Shown piece after piece: positions 20,778 through 33,600 of a stretch of 64,000 nt of DNA (within the stretch, counting starts at the first letter, position 1; the number at the start of each line of letters is the position of its first letter). Made by a program: the position numbers and the translations under genes. The stretch lies in assembly GCA_002917075.1 (NCBI GenBank), contig NTMA01000009.1:310001-374000 (forward strand), written 5' to 3'. This stretch comes from Hawksworthiomyces lignivorus (taxonomy: Eukaryota; Ascomycota; Sordariomycetes; Ophiostomatales; Ophiostomataceae). The notes beneath the pieces are model-generated. The model was not told the DNA's origin, made no database searches, and worked only from the letters and a program-made list of their open reading frames with translations.

Positions 20778-23700
20778 TTAATTCTTCAGCTCCAGTCTGT
20801 ACGTGGCAACCTCGAAAGGCCGCAAGTCGATGTCAAATCGGCCAATGCTGTCTCCCAGATCACTGTTATAGGTGATCACTTCGAGGTCGTCTTCCAGCAG
20901 GTTCGTCTTGAACACCCGCGCGACGGGCCATGCTGCCGTGTCAATCTTGACAGTGCCGCGCGACCGGCCGCCCAGACTGTCGAAGATGCGCAGGACTACG
21001 CTGCGGGTCTTGCGCGGTGTCCGCAGGTGAGGCCCGTCAGCATCCGGACTCGTCTCAGACCGCACATCGGCGTCGTCTTCGGCACGCTTGACCGTGTCAA
21101 GCACGAGCGACTTGTCGCCTGTCAAGACCACAGGAGGCTTGCCGACCGTAAGGCCCGTGGGACCTGCCATATTTACGGCGGTGTGCAGGGGGTTGTTAAA
21201 CTGGTAGGCCTTCCGCACGGTGGTCGGGCCCAGCGTGCCTGCGTGCGGCAGAATCGCCCACCGGATGGTGTGATGGCCCATATCGGCGTGGGCGTCCGGC
21301 GCCTTTGGCGAGCGTAGCAGCGACAGACGCATGAGGCTGCCAACGGTAGCAAAGCCGTACTTGCTGTCGTTGAGGATCGACACGCCGTACCCGTTCTCGG
21401 ACAAGTCAGCAAACTTGTGGCAGCATACTTCGAACTTGGCCATATCCCAGGTGGTGTTGTAGTGTGTCGGCCGACGGACGATGCCAAACTGTGTCTCGTA
21501 GGACGCCTCGGTGTTGCGCACCGTGACAGGGAACTCGACCTTGAGGAATTTCATGGTCTCATGCCACTCGACGTCACTCGTCACTTCAACGATAGACGGC
21601 TCATCGGGGAGCGCTGCGGAGAGGCTGATGGTGGTACGGATGCTGCTCTGTTCGCTGATGCGCGTCTCGGTAACGACGCTGACACGGTGCGGCTTCTTCT
21701 CTCCGATATACGTCGACGTGTTCGTGAGCTCCTGGCGCGTGTCCAAGTGGTAGACTTCCACGTCCCAGGCCTGCCAGTACAGCGGCTTGTCGTCGAAGAT
21801 GACGAACTGGTTGCCCTTACCACCAGGGGCGATAACCTCGCGCTTGCCAATATAATCGTAGAGGGAGGTGATCACACCGTCCTGGATGGTGACGCGCAGG
21901 TTGGTGTTCTGGAGCACGAAGACTCCCTTGCTAACCTCCTTAATAGAAACTGCCGGCTCCTCCTCCGACGTGGACACGAATGCAGACAGAGGCTTCAGAG
22001 ACAGCAGAGGGCCCATGCCGCTGGCAACGGCACACTCGTTACCTGGGAGATCGAGCAGCTCCATTCGCCGCCAAGGCAGAGTGTTGATAACGGCGGTACC
22101 AAGTCCCTGGCCAGTCTGAACAGTTGAGAGGCCCAGAGCATCATAGATATCCTTGATAACCCGCTCGGCAGTATCGAAAAGAACGGCATAGAGCTATAAG
22201 AAGTTAGTAGCTATTTGATCAAGAATAGCACTGCGTGGCGCAAACAAAAACAAAAAATAAAAATAAAGAGAAGAAGCTTACGGCGTCTGAGTCGTCATAG
22301 CACATCTCAATGGAGCTGCCTGGCAGGCAGTCGTGGAACTGGCACAGCAGCGTAGCCTCCCACATATCGTCGATGGCAGCCTTGGGGTAGCGATATTCGG
22401 TGCCCGGCTGGAGCGAGGCGATGGTAGCCAGGTACTCGACATCACGGAGGACGGTCTCGGCGCGACGGTTATTGCGCTTGTTGTTGGCCTGCGTCGTGTA
22501 GGTGCCGCGGTGCAGCTCAAAGTAGAGCTCACCGTACCAGGTCACCAGATCGTCGGCCTTTACCTGCAGGCGGTCAAAGAAATCGTCGACCGACTGGCCG
22601 AGATGCACGCGGGGGAGCAGGCCCACGGTATCAGCCATGCCGCGGCAGCGACGCAGCTTCTCGACATGCTGCCAGGTGGGGCCGCCACCGCCATCGCCTT
22701 TGCCGAAGACCAGCAGGGAGGTGTGGTCCTGGTCCATGGACTTGTGCTGGGTGATGCTGCGGCGCACATCGCCGAAGTGGGCCTCGGCGGTGTATGTCTC
22801 GGAGGGAGGCATGTGGCAGATAACCTGGCTGCCGTCGAGGGCGACCCAGTTGAAAGTGGTGTGGGGGAACTTGTTGATGTTGTTCCAGCTCAGCTTCTGG
22901 GTGAGGAAGCGGGTCATACCAGACAGGCGGCAGAGCTGCGGCAGCTGGCTGGAGTACCCGAAGGTGTCAGGCAGCCAGAACGTCTGGCAGCGGGCACCGA
23001 AGTGGCCCTCGAAGAAGCGCTGGCCGTACACAAACTGCCGCACCAGCGACTCACCGCTGGGCATGTTGGTATCGTGCTCCACCCAGCTGCCGCCGATGGG
23101 GTGGAACTGGCCGCTCTTGACCTTGGCGTTCACGCGCGCAAACACTGAGGGGTAGTACTGCTTCAGCCACTTGTACTGCTGAGCCTGTGAGCAGGCAAAG
23201 TTCAGCTCGGGGAACTGCTCCATCAGATTGCATTGGTTGGTCCAAGAGCGGGCGACCTTGCGCTTGGTCTCGGCCCATGGCCACAGCCAGCAGGTGTCGA
23301 TGTGGCAGTGGCCAATGCCAAAGACGACGGGCTCTTTGCCAGGCTTGGTAGTAAATACGGAAGACGAGTCGACTTTGGGTCCCAAGTACTCCTCGGCGAT
23401 TTTGCGGCCCCGCACAATGGACGCTGGGTTGCCGCGCTCAAAGGTGTCGATGATGCGGGTTGCCACATTCAAGGCGGTGTGCTGCTCCCACGAGTCGGTG
23501 GGAAACTCGCGGGCGGCATCGCCGATGATCCAGATATCGATGAACAGCTGGCGGGCGGCATAATTGACGGCGACAATGTCGACCTTGGAGAGGGAAAAGT
23601 AGCGGTTAGGGTTGGGAGGCTGGATGCTGTCACCACTGGCGTTGCCAAACATTCCGTTGCAGGCCATCTCGACGTAAATGGTGTGGGCCTTGCCGTCGCG

Positions 23701-24254
23701 GTAGCTGTCCGGCAGCTTCCACTCGACACGTTCGCCGCCACCGGTCAGACCTTGCAGAGGCTCGCCATCCTCAGACCAGATGAGAGCTTCGCTGTTGCTG
23801 TCCCAATGGAGCTCAAGCAGCTCCTTTTCGCGGAGCTCCGCAGGCACGGCGAGCTCAACGCGGAACCAGTGGGTGGACCAGGAGGGACCAAAGGAAGCGC
23901 CCACAGATGTTTCTTCGAACTTGTTTTTGACGGCTTCGGCAAATGTCGGACGGTCTTGGTTGGGCGCAGGCCACGTCCAGAGCTTGACATGGGGCTTGCC
24001 AGAAGCAACGCCCTCATTCATCATTCTGGAATTACGAGCTTGTTAAGAAAAGAGAAACGGTTATAGGGATGGGCGACGTTTGGATTGCTGGAGGAGACTT
24101 ACGACAATAGATTGACCTTGTCCCATTGTCCACTGGAGTAGAATTGGTTGATGCGGTCGCGGTAGATGCCTGCGATGCGCTGGCCGACTGGCCGCTCCGC
24201 CAGCTGCGGATAGCTGTCGTCAGCCAGATGCGGAGGTCGTTCGCCGCCGCCCAT
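20778..24254 (-). CDS. AMS1: Alpha-mannosidase, glycoside hydrolase family 38
   Basis: Retaining alpha-mannosidase that trims free and vacuolar oligomannosides. It is the orthologue of yeast Ams1, which is delivered from cytosol to vacuole by the Cvt pathway. The coding join is 24103-24254, 22282-24025 and 20778-22193, giving 1103 residues against about 1083 in yeast. The GH38 metal and active-site blocks are plain: GIGHCHIDTCWLWPW (about 290; His and Asp zinc ligands), WLPDTFGYSSQLPQL (the Asp is the expected nucleophile), HDTNMPSGESLVRQ and FHDCLPGSSIEMCYDD. There is no signal peptide, consistent with a cytosolic precursor. The C-terminal beta-rich half (from about 680) is typical of the family. 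Introns of 77 and 88 nt are canonical GT-AG. The start is the first ATG of exon 1, giving MGGGERPPH, with no upstream in-frame Met seen. Confidence 0.96.
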
Positions 24255-26032
24255 TTTGTATGTCTGTTACGTAGGACAATGCTCAGACGCAAGAACGCAA
24301 AGAGAGAACACAGCAGTGGAAAAACGAAGTGTCTGCAGCGATGTCGTCGAGATTGGTTCTGACATCAACGAATTGTGCTTTTATCGGTCTCTGACAATTT
24401 AAATCGGCTAAAATGGAGCAAGACGAGGTTTCGAACAGACAGCAAACAAGCAGACAGTAAATAAAAGATTGTGGCAGATGATCACAGATATACTCGGCGG
24501 AAAGGCACAGAAATGCAAAAAGAGAAATATATATAATATACAATTTCCAACGTGAAAGCAGAGGGGACACTTGATGAAATTTGAAGCCAAGGGAGTTGGT
24601 TGAGCTCGTGAGAGTTGTAGATTGAACAAGTTCTCAAATGGCAGGCGGCAAGCAGAGGGGAGCTCTCCTTCCTGTCTCCGCACAAGCAACGTGAAACTCT
24701 CACCAGACTGTCCACCAACCACCCAACTATCCGCTGGTCTCCGCAGAAACTCGCTCGTTCTTTCCCCTCCTTGCGTAATGGTCGATTCCAGCTGTGGGTC
24801 TTCCCTCCCCAGGCCCTTCCAAATATAGATTAGCGTGTGACGGCAGCGGTCGGGGACCTGCTTCGAGTGAGAAAAAAGAACCACAGGTGACCAGGTTTTT
24901 GTGGGAAGGGGGAACCTGACTCGGCTGGTTCAACCAAACTGTACGATATTCTGTCATGATTTTGAGTGCCCTTTCCTCAGGAAGTATACATGTATCTTAC
25001 AAAGTGAGAAAAATTAAAAATGAGAGAAGGAGTGATGAGGAGAAAAAAATTTCGAAAAAAGGGAGGAACAAAGACGAAGAGAAGAATTCTCTTCCTAAGC
25101 TTTTTCACTTGGCGCGGTTGGCCTCGCCTAAGAGAGCCTGTCGCAGAACTCTCTCCTCGCTGCTACGGCGGTACTTTCAGGCCTGACAGCGCACGCCCAA
25201 GTAGGGCTGTCCTTGTCAGTTGGCCCTGACTTCCGCTCCCAATAGGGAGTAGCCGTAAGGCTGTATCGATCTCAATACCCCGTAGGCTCATACCACCTCC
25301 GAGTGCAGTTAAGATTGGCTTGGTATTAGAGCCTCAAGTGTCTTTGGACGAACCTCCCTCCCTCTTATATGGACATAGCTAGAGAGACCTATTTGCTTGT
25401 TTGAGATGGCAGCAGGATGAAGTATGGCAGCTCGACTACATATATTGTATAATAGACACTAAAGAATAGAAAGCATGCTTTCTTAAAAATTGTGTATCTT
25501 ATATGTACAGAGAATGAAAACGGGGACAAAGAGATAGAGTCAAAAAAACATGCCGTGTCCGCATATGCTGAAGTGGAATATAATAAGGGGGACAGAGAGG
25601 CGCCGTCATTAGAAAAAGCCGACTCCGTGCACAAAATGGCCGGGAACCAAACCCTGACAAAAAGAAAAAAAAAAATGAAGACGTGAGAAGTTTCCAAAAA
25701 ATGAACAAAAGAAAAACCCTTTCGTGGATGTCGTTTCCAAATCCCATACCTGTCCTTGCAAAACAAAAAAAAAAGGCAGGCCGGGTATTTGGATTTGCCT
25801 TGTGTACGTGACAAACTGTTGATCTCCAAACGCCTAGTCGAGAAAACTACCCTGGCAGACACCTGTCTCTCCTATCTCTGTTCGCTCATTCGCTGCAATG
25901 GCTCGCATGCTTCCGTGGTATATGCACACACACACGCACACACACCCCCTCACACATTCACTGACACCAATCACCCTCTCGCACAAGCTCTCACTCACAA
26001 TTCGCACAGATACGTTCACCTCGTCTTTTTTT
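24255..26032. other. Intergenic upstream of AMS1, with CA microsatellite
   Basis: 1.8 kb between the AMS1 start and the 3' end of the next minus-strand gene. It should hold the AMS1 promoter and the neighbour's 3' UTR. A (CA)n-like tract lies at about 25922-25950 and long A runs occur near 25665-25770. The stretch 25110-25350 is more GC-balanced and free of homopolymers. I tested it by eye for 5S, tRNA and SRP-like motifs and found none. Confidence 0.45.
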
Positions 26033-27604
26033 TCACGAGTATGAGCTAGTCTCGCCTTGCTCTCGGCTGCCGGCGCCGCCGGTGCCATGGTGCACGAGCT
26101 GGGAGACCTCTTCTTCCTCGTCGTCGTCGTCATCCTCAAAATCATAGTCGTCGTCGTCGTCTTCCATCAGATAGTCGTCGTCGTCATCGTCGTACTCTTC
26201 TTCTTCTTGCTGCTGGTGCTGGTGCTGGTGCTGGTGCTGTTGCGGCGTCTTGCGCGCGCCGGCACCGAGCCCCGCGCGCGCGGCGCCCACTGCAGCAGCG
26301 CCGGCGGCGACGGCGGCGGCAGCAGCGGCGGTGGCGGCAGCGTTGGCGGCAGCGACGGCCTCACCGGAGATGCCCTTCTCTTCGTAGTTGGCCATGGCGG
26401 CGTCTTCGTCGTCGTCGCGGCGGCCGGGGGCGACGTGGGATGCGGCGCGGTGTCTGCCGTCGACGTCATCCTCGTCGTCGTAGTCGCCCTCGTCCTCCTC
26501 GTCTTCTTCCTCCTCGTCGCTCTCGCTCTCGCTGGCGTCGAACGAGATGGCGCCCATCAGCGGCACGTCGATGCGCGCCAGCTGGCTCTTGATCAGGTTG
26601 TCGGCCACGCTGTACAGCTTCATGTCCTTGTCGGACACGGTGTCGCGGTCAATGTCAAACGACAGCTCGTCCGGATCGACGGGCTTGTCGCGGGCGGCGC
26701 AGCCGGGCGCGTCGGCGTGCTCGGGAATCTGCAGCACCCACTTGCGCACGGCCTCGCCCTTGGTGACGCGCCCGCCGCCGACGCCGCCTGCTGCGGCGCC
26801 CGCGCGCAGCCCGGCGCTCGTCGCCGTGATCTTGGGGCTCGCCGCCTTGGCCGCCAGGCCCCGACGGAACTGCCGCTTCTGCCGCCGCCGCCGCCGCTGG
26901 ATGCGGTCCCGGATGTACCAGGCCACCACCAGCATGGCCGCCTGCGTCATCTCCTGGCTCTTCTGGCGCTGCATGTTCGCCCACGCCTGACACCGCTGCT
27001 GCTGGAAGTTGGCTACCGCTTGGCAGCGCTGGTGGTAGTAGGCGGCGATGCGGGAGGCCATGGCTACGTAGCGGGGGTCGGACGACGGCAGGCCGCCCGC
27101 TCCTAGCCCGGTCATGGTCTCAGACGCTGTTGGTGGCGCCGCTGCTGTTGCTGCTCCTGCGTCTGTCGTTGCTGCTGTCGTCGTCTCTGCTGCTGTCGTC
27201 GCTGTGTCTGCTGGCCCGGCAGAAGTCGCTGCGTCCGAGCTGGAGAGTGCTGGCGTCTTTTCTGGCGGCTCGATCTTGATCTCTGGCGACTGCTGCTTCT
27301 TCTGCTGCCGCAGCAATGATGGCGGCGGCGGCGGGGGGAGAATGGTGCCGCTGGAAACGCTGTTGGTCGTAAGGCCGCCTCCTGGAAATCCTCGGTGGTT
27401 CATCATCATCCGCGCCTGCAATCCTGCCGTTTTCAGACCGCCGATGCTGCCGCTGGTGCCGTAAAACTCCTGGGAAAACGATTTGAGAAGCTGCGGCGAG
27501 AGGGGCGGCGGGCCGCCCAAAGGAAACGACTGGTGATCTGGCGGCGGAGTGACGGGGATCTGAGGACCAAAAGGAAATGGCATCCACGGCATGGACGTAG
27601 CCAT
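26033..27604 (-). CDS. Unrecognised protein, basic centre and acidic tail
   Basis: A single-exon gene of 523 residues. The N-terminus is Pro-rich (MPFPFGPQIPVTPPP and PPPPPPSLL). An Ala/Thr-rich linker follows at about 110-160, then a helical segment rich in Gln and Arg (RIAAYYHQRCQAVANFQQQRCQAW split over two turns, then RDRIQRRRRRQKRQFRRG at about 232-250, an evident nuclear-localisation-like cluster). Next comes a short conserved-looking block (KWVLQIPEHAD ... ELSFDID). Two long Asp/Glu runs (about 355-380 and 470-505) flank Ala-rich and His-Gln repeats. The layout suggests a nuclear or nucleolar acidic protein. I see no catalytic or zinc motif and recognise no family. The frame is credible because the amino-acid order is structured and uninterrupted, although parts are low complexity and antisense frames are also open. 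Confidence 0.65.
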   Translation of the reverse strand: MATSMPWMPFPFGPQIPVTPPPDHQSFPLGGPPPLSPQLLKSFSQEFYGTSGSIGGLKTAGLQARMMMNHRGFPGGGLTTNSVSSGTILPPPPPPSLLRQQKKQQSPEIKIEPPEKTPALSSSDAATSAGPADTATTAAETTTAATTDAGAATAAAPPTASETMTGLGAGGLPSSDPRYVAMASRIAAYYHQRCQAVANFQQQRCQAWANMQRQKSQEMTQAAMLVVAWYIRDRIQRRRRRQKRQFRRGLAAKAASPKITATSAGLRAGAAAGGVGGGRVTKGEAVRKWVLQIPEHADAPGCAARDKPVDPDELSFDIDRDTVSDKDMKLYSVADNLIKSQLARIDVPLMGAISFDASESESDEEEEDEEDEGDYDDEDDVDGRHRAASHVAPGRRDDDEDAAMANYEEKGISGEAVAAANAAATAAAAAAVAAGAAAVGAARAGLGAGARKTPQQHQHQHQHQQQEEEEYDDDDDDYLMEDDDDDYDFEDDDDDEEEEVSQLVHHGTGGAGSREQGETSSYS

Positions 27605-30600
27605 GGCTTGTCTTCCAGGTCAGCCTACTTTTGAGCTGGGTTTTGGCTTGTTTTTATGTGACTGGATTCGAGAATCCAGGATATTCAGGCTATCCTGGAC
27701 ACCGGAGTGTCGGTGAGCAGCTTTTTCTCACCGTTATCTTTGAATTTAAAGTGGTTTTCTCGGCCTGAAAGACCGAACTAAAAGGTGTGTAGCAAAATAC
27801 GATGCTGCCTCAAGAGAATAGATGTTGTAAAAGGTTAGATAGGCAATGGTTTGGATCCGTGGTTCCAGGATGCAATAGAGAGGTTCACGGTAATGGTGCT
27901 CCCAGAGTTTTGATTTTCGTCGTAGTGCAAGAGGAGTCAGGGAGAAACGGGATCAGAGGAAACATTAATAATACTAGGGGAGGGAGGAATACTAGAAACG
28001 GGAAAGCAGGATATGAAAAGGGGGGGAAAGGAAAGAGAGAGAGAGAGATACCATAGAACACGGGGTGGGGAAGCAAAGTACAAGCAAGAAGGAAAAGAAG
28101 GTCTTATACTGTCTACGTGGACGTCTCTACAAACTACGAGTAACAAGTAAGCGCATTGAGCGGTGGGATCAGCACCGGGCCTCTGGTATATTGGATGGCT
28201 CCATGATGGCCAGGTGTGCCCGTCTGCTCTGGTGAGAGATAAAGGAAGGGAGTGAGGAGAGGAGGCTCCACGAGGCAGGCCCGGCGGCAAAGAGGCTAGC
28301 AGTGTGTATGTACCAGCACCTAGAAGGACAGGACCCGAGACAACGCAAGAGCACGCTCAGAACAGCCCAATCTTCAATGTATCCTTCAGGGTGGCCGGGG
28401 TTGTTTTGGGCAGCTGCTGCTCCGTTCTTCTGGCATCTTTGTCACCCTTGGTCATCCTGTTAGGCCTGCCATCTGTCGATGCTGGCGCGAGGCCGTCTCC
28501 TAGGGGAGGCGCAGCGGACGACGAGACAGATGACTAGGCGAGGGAATGGCCTGAGAAGCCCGCTGGGTTTTTGCCAGCGGGCCATAATCGGTCGATGCCG
28601 GAGGGATTAGAAGGCAAAGAAACATTGGAGAAGGGAAAGGGGGGGTGGGGGGGGTGGAAAGAATTACATTGTCTTGGGTTCGCTTTGTGCCTTTTTTGCC
28701 TGTGGTTTGCCTGTCTGGCCTTGTCCATTGCAGGCTTTTCAAAGGGTACTACAGGAAAGTTGTAATCCATTCCTCTACTTTGGGTGGAGAGGAGTTGAGC
28801 CAATGTGCGGTTCGGCGGGAGCTAGGCGACGAAGATGGTGCCACTTTTGGGCTGGGTCATGCCAGGTTTCGGGGTCAGTGGCCAGAGTGAGAGTCAATCT
28901 CCAACAAATCCAATCCAACGGGGTCAACTGGGTCAAACCGGACCTGGCTGTAAGCTCTCTTCCGTACTCGGTAGACCAGAAAAAATATGCAGGAGACTCG
29001 TGCAAGCTCCCTCACCTTCCCAATAAATATCACGAAAACGCCCCACTCCTCATGAACCCTTGACTTGTATACAAAGGACGAAGCATTATAATAATCTTGG
29101 TTGCTGCTGTCTGTCTGCCTTCTGGGAAGATCTTCAGCCTGGAAATTTGATCAATGGGGCTGTCTTTCTTCTCTTTCTGCCGCACAGGCGTCGTTCTGTG
29201 GGAGCAGGAGGGGAGGGGGGGTGTGACGAACGATCCCGTGTTGAAAACTGGAATTGCAATAAATAATGAGATGATTCCCTCCGAATTACACACTGCTGAG
29301 GTACAAAGCGAGCAGGATGCCAAATAAAAAAAAATACAAATAAATAAATAAAAATAAAACAAAAAAACCACCCATCACCAAACACCGCATGAGTTGGCCG
29401 CGTCGTGATCTTGTGTTTCTCGGCTTGATTCTTGCTGTGTATCCCGAAAACAGGCGAAGCAAACAACGAGAGAAGCATAAGGGGAAAGGGGCAAAAAACA
29501 CCGAAAACCGACGATGTCTGTTCCTAGATGACGAGATGTCGAGAGATGACAGCCTAGAACATCCAGGAAGGAGAACGTGAACAAGATGGCTGCGATGCGA
29601 CTGCTACTTCACGTCGTAACAGCAGCGAAAAAGACAGCTGCTATTTACTCTCGCTACTGCAGTGGCACTCGACGACCACGCCCTTTCCCCCCTTCTCCAT
29701 TCTTTGCATCCCGTATTGCATTACGAAAGTACTGCTTTGCAGATTTTCAATTATCAGAGTTGCGATCGCCTGCGGGTTTGGGGACCCTAAATGTATTTTT
29801 CGCGGACAATTTTCGCAGTTTCTTGATCGGAAGGCGTGAACAGCCCATTTTTGTGGCGTGCTCTTTCTCCCTTTTTCTCCCTGCCTTCCCCCCGTAGTGC
29901 GTGGAGCAATAAAAAATAATACCAAAAAAAATCAAAATAATACTAAAATAATACTAAAAATTTAAAATCAAACCTAATTTGGAGACAGATCACGCTGGTT
30001 TGCTAGGAAACAGTGGACCGTGCACGTTGCAGAGATACTGTAACCCCACACTGTCCTCTAGTCCCAATCCAGAAATCGGGGTGCAAACAAGGCAGCCAGC
30101 CAACCACAGTCAACCAAACGAGTGCCTCACGGCGGATCAGATCACTCGTTGGCGAGGCTAGACGTATCTATTTGATCCTGAACCTTATCGTACTACACAG
30201 CTGGTAGAGGAAAGCTTACCCGGTCAAGCGCCACAACTCACCTTGAGACGACGGAGCCAACCAGTCCTCGTTTTGCCTCTGCTTGTGCAGCTTGTGCAGC
30301 TCGTGCTGCCTGTGCTGCCTGTGCTGCTTGTCGCATTGTTTGGGTTTTCGTCGCCGTCCTAAGCCCCAGCACATCGCCACAAACGGCCCTGGCCGGCTGC
30401 GACTCTGGGTCGTTTTTTGTCAGCTTCTGCTTATTTGCCGTTGTTTGGCTTCTTGCGTCTGGCGGTGGTCTTTTTTGCTCGGCGATCGTCCCTTTTCTGA
30501 TTCCGTCTTCTACCGGTCATTCATTAGCATACACGCGATTTTATTTTATTTTTGTCTCTGCTTCTCGGCACGCTCCTAAGCTCGCCAAGAGGGTCGAAAG

Positions 30601-30647
30601 CTAGATCTGGAGACGTTGGTTGACACTCTGCAGAGGCAACAGCCCAT
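27605..30647. other. 3-kb divergent intergenic region
   Basis: This lies between the minus-strand gene ending its promoter side at 27604 and the MSH1 start. It contains GA-, G- and A/T-rich tracts (28020-28050, 28640-28660, 29890-29960). The scattered open frames have no family signature. No RNA gene is recognised. Long 5' leaders of either neighbour may extend into it. Confidence 0.45.
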
Positions 30648-33600
30648 ATGGTATTGTTTCGCTGCCGAAAGCCATGGCAAAGGCAGCAACATGTCACTAT
30701 GGCTCTGCTGAGAGGGGTCGTCCCGAGCTCTGCTGGCCGGAGCTGGCTATGGACGAGACCAGAGCCCATTGGGGCGACAAGACAGCTCATGACAACATCT
30801 GCTGAGACACGTGCGACCAGGAGAAAGATGCTGATGATGCCGCTGGCATGGACAACAATGTCGACAGCGACGACGACAACAACAGCAACAAGACAGCTCC
30901 CCTGGAACCGGCATGCAGCTGATGCGTATCCTCGATGCCAGAAGCGAGGCAAGAAGACCAGGACCATCGTCCGCCTCGAAGATCTGCCCCAGGGCGCCAT
31001 CTTGCCTAGTGAGCCTGACATGGCGGAGGAGGACAGCAAACACGCCAGACCTGGAGATAGCGGCTGTGACAATCTCTCTAGTGCAGGAAGCGGAAGCAAA
31101 AGTGGTGCGAGCGAGGGTGCTGCCACAACCCTGTCCAACGCGAGCCCTGCATACCCAACTGTCATCCTCCAGGCACGCCGCAACATGCAGAAATTTGCCA
31201 ATTGCATCTTGCTCACCCGTGTCGGCGGCTTTTACGAGCTATATTTTGAGCATGCGCAGGAGTTCGGCCCTCTCCTCAACCTCAAAGTGGCTACTAAGAA
31301 AACCAACGCTGGCCCCGTACCAATGGTATTTTCTCCTCCTCCCCCCCCTTTCTCTCGAGAACATCTGTTTCTGCTCTCCCCTGCCCGCTTCGTCCTCTTT
31401 CGTCTTTCCTTTTTCTGGATTCCTGATTTCCTGATTTCCATATTTTTCCTGATATTCCTGATATTCCTGATTTCCTCTTTCACTCCCCACATGCCCTCCA
31501 CAGCCCATCTCGTATCATCTATCATCTCATTTCATCTGCCTCCGACCATCTCTGAGCTACTTGGGCAGTCTCTCTCTCTCTCTCTTCCCCGGATGCACAC
31601 CCCTTTTCTTGCATTCAGCCGGTTTTTTTCATTCTCTGGCCCAGCTTCTCCTCTTCTCTGGATGTCTTGCACATCATCCTATCAATTTGTCATCCTGATG
31701 CCATTTTTCAATTTGCTCACATCCTCCACACCTCCCCCCCCTCCCTTCCGGCCCCCATTTGCTTTAATCTTTGTTTGTTTCTCCGTCTAATTTCGGCTCT
31801 GATGATCTCCGTAGGCTGGTTTCCCCTTCTTCCAACTAGATCGTTTCCTCAAGATACTCGTGCACGACCTAAACCGCTACGTAGCCATCTCGGAAGAGTT
31901 TCCCAACTCTGCCGCAGACAAGGTCAAATCGGGCGGCTTGATGCACGACCGCCGCGTGGCCCGTATCGTCACCCCCGGCACGCTTATTGATGAAAACTTT
32001 ATGGACCCTTACACAAATAATTATGTCATGGCCGTGCACCTGAGTGGCTTCCCGTACGACGATGATGCCACTTCTGCTCCCTCGCAAGATAGACCCCTCC
32101 CGTCTGCCTCCCCCAGCTTATCGTCTGTGCCCATCGGCCTGGCCTGGCTAGACCTCTCAACCGGCCATTTTTACACGCAGGCGACCACGCTAGCCGCCTT
32201 GGGTGCTATTCTTTCGCGCGTAGCGCCTCGAGAGATTGTGCTGGACGAACGCCTGCAGCTGCTGCAGCGTAGTACCCTTGGCAGTGGCCGCGAAGCTGGT
32301 GCTGGTGCTGCTTCCCATCCGCTATTTTCCATTCTGGAGGAAGATCGGTACCAGCAGCAGCAGCTCATTACGTACACGCCTTCGCCGGATCCGCCTGCAG
32401 CAGCAGCAGCAGCAGCAGCAGCAGACGGCGAAGGCGAAAGCGGACCCGCTGCCGCCGGCCTGCGGGCCCTGTCTGACTGGGCCCCTGTGCTGGAGTCGGA
32501 AATTCCTGCCCAAACGGTCCAGGACCTGACTGGGCCAGAGGTTGCCGCCGGCAGTCTCCTGCTCCACTACGTCCGAGACCGGCTACAGGGTCTGGCCATG
32601 AAGCTGCAGCCGCCTGTCCGCTACGAGGGCATGCAGGTCATGACCATTGACAAGAACAGTATGCGGTCGCTGGAAATCAAGCAGACGCTGCGGGACGGGG
32701 CCTTTCGCGGCAGCCTGCTCCACGCCATCCGTCGGACGGTGACCAAGAGCGGCGCCAGGCTCTTGAACGAGTGGCTGAGCGCGCCGTCCACGTCTCTGGA
32801 GGTGATCGAGGGCCGCCAAAATTTGGTCGCCCGGTTCATCCAGGACGAGGACCTCCGCGACAGCATCAGCCTCCTTCTCCGTAGAAGCCACGACTCGCAC
32901 CGCCTGGTTCAAAAGTTTGCACTGGGCCGGGGCGATCCAGACGACCTGCTGGACCTGGCTAAAACAATCTCTGCAACAGCTGACATTGTGGGGCTGCTGC
33001 AGAATGCACATCCCATCCATGCAGATGCAGAGGAGCCCAAGAACGCAGACGGCCAGGACAGCCTCGAAGCTATTGCTGGACGCATCCAGCTGGAGCGGCC
33101 GCTTGCGATCGCCAAGCGCATACGGGACTCTGTGGACGAGGAAGGCCTCATTCACCAGCACGAGATGGAAGAGGACGAAGCGGACGCAATGATGTCCCTG
33201 GCGGAAAAGGTCGTCCAGGCAGAAGGCTCGCTGGAGGAGGATGGCTCGGTGCTGCGGAAGAGGGGCAGAGAGGCCAAGGCAGCGGCAGTTGGAAGCAAGG
33301 CTTCGACAGGATCTGCTACTGCCCCTGCCAGGAGAAGACAGCCTACCTCTGTCAGGGACTACTATGGTGAAGACAACGAGGCCTGGGTGATGAAAGCCTC
33401 GGCGAGCAGAGGCCTGAAAAAGCTCCATGCCCAGCTCGGCGAGCTCATCGACGAGCGCGAGACCTTGACGGACGAGCTCCGCAGGCGGCTCGACGCCCCC
33501 AGCCTGGTTCTCAAGTGGACGCCCGGGCTGGGCCACATCTGCCACGTCCGGGGCCGGGATGCTAAGCGCGGCCGAGGAAGCAAGGCTTCTGCGGGCGAGG

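Noticed and set aside
25110..25360. Balanced, homopolymer-free stretch that looked like a structured RNA gene
   Set aside because: It does not match 5S rRNA, tRNA boxes, U1/U2/U4/U5/U6 or SRP domain IV motifs by eye.
26057..27106. 349-codon plus-strand frame opposite the acidic-tail gene
   Set aside because: Val/Leu runs arise from the complement of Asp/Glu codons; not a credible membrane protein.
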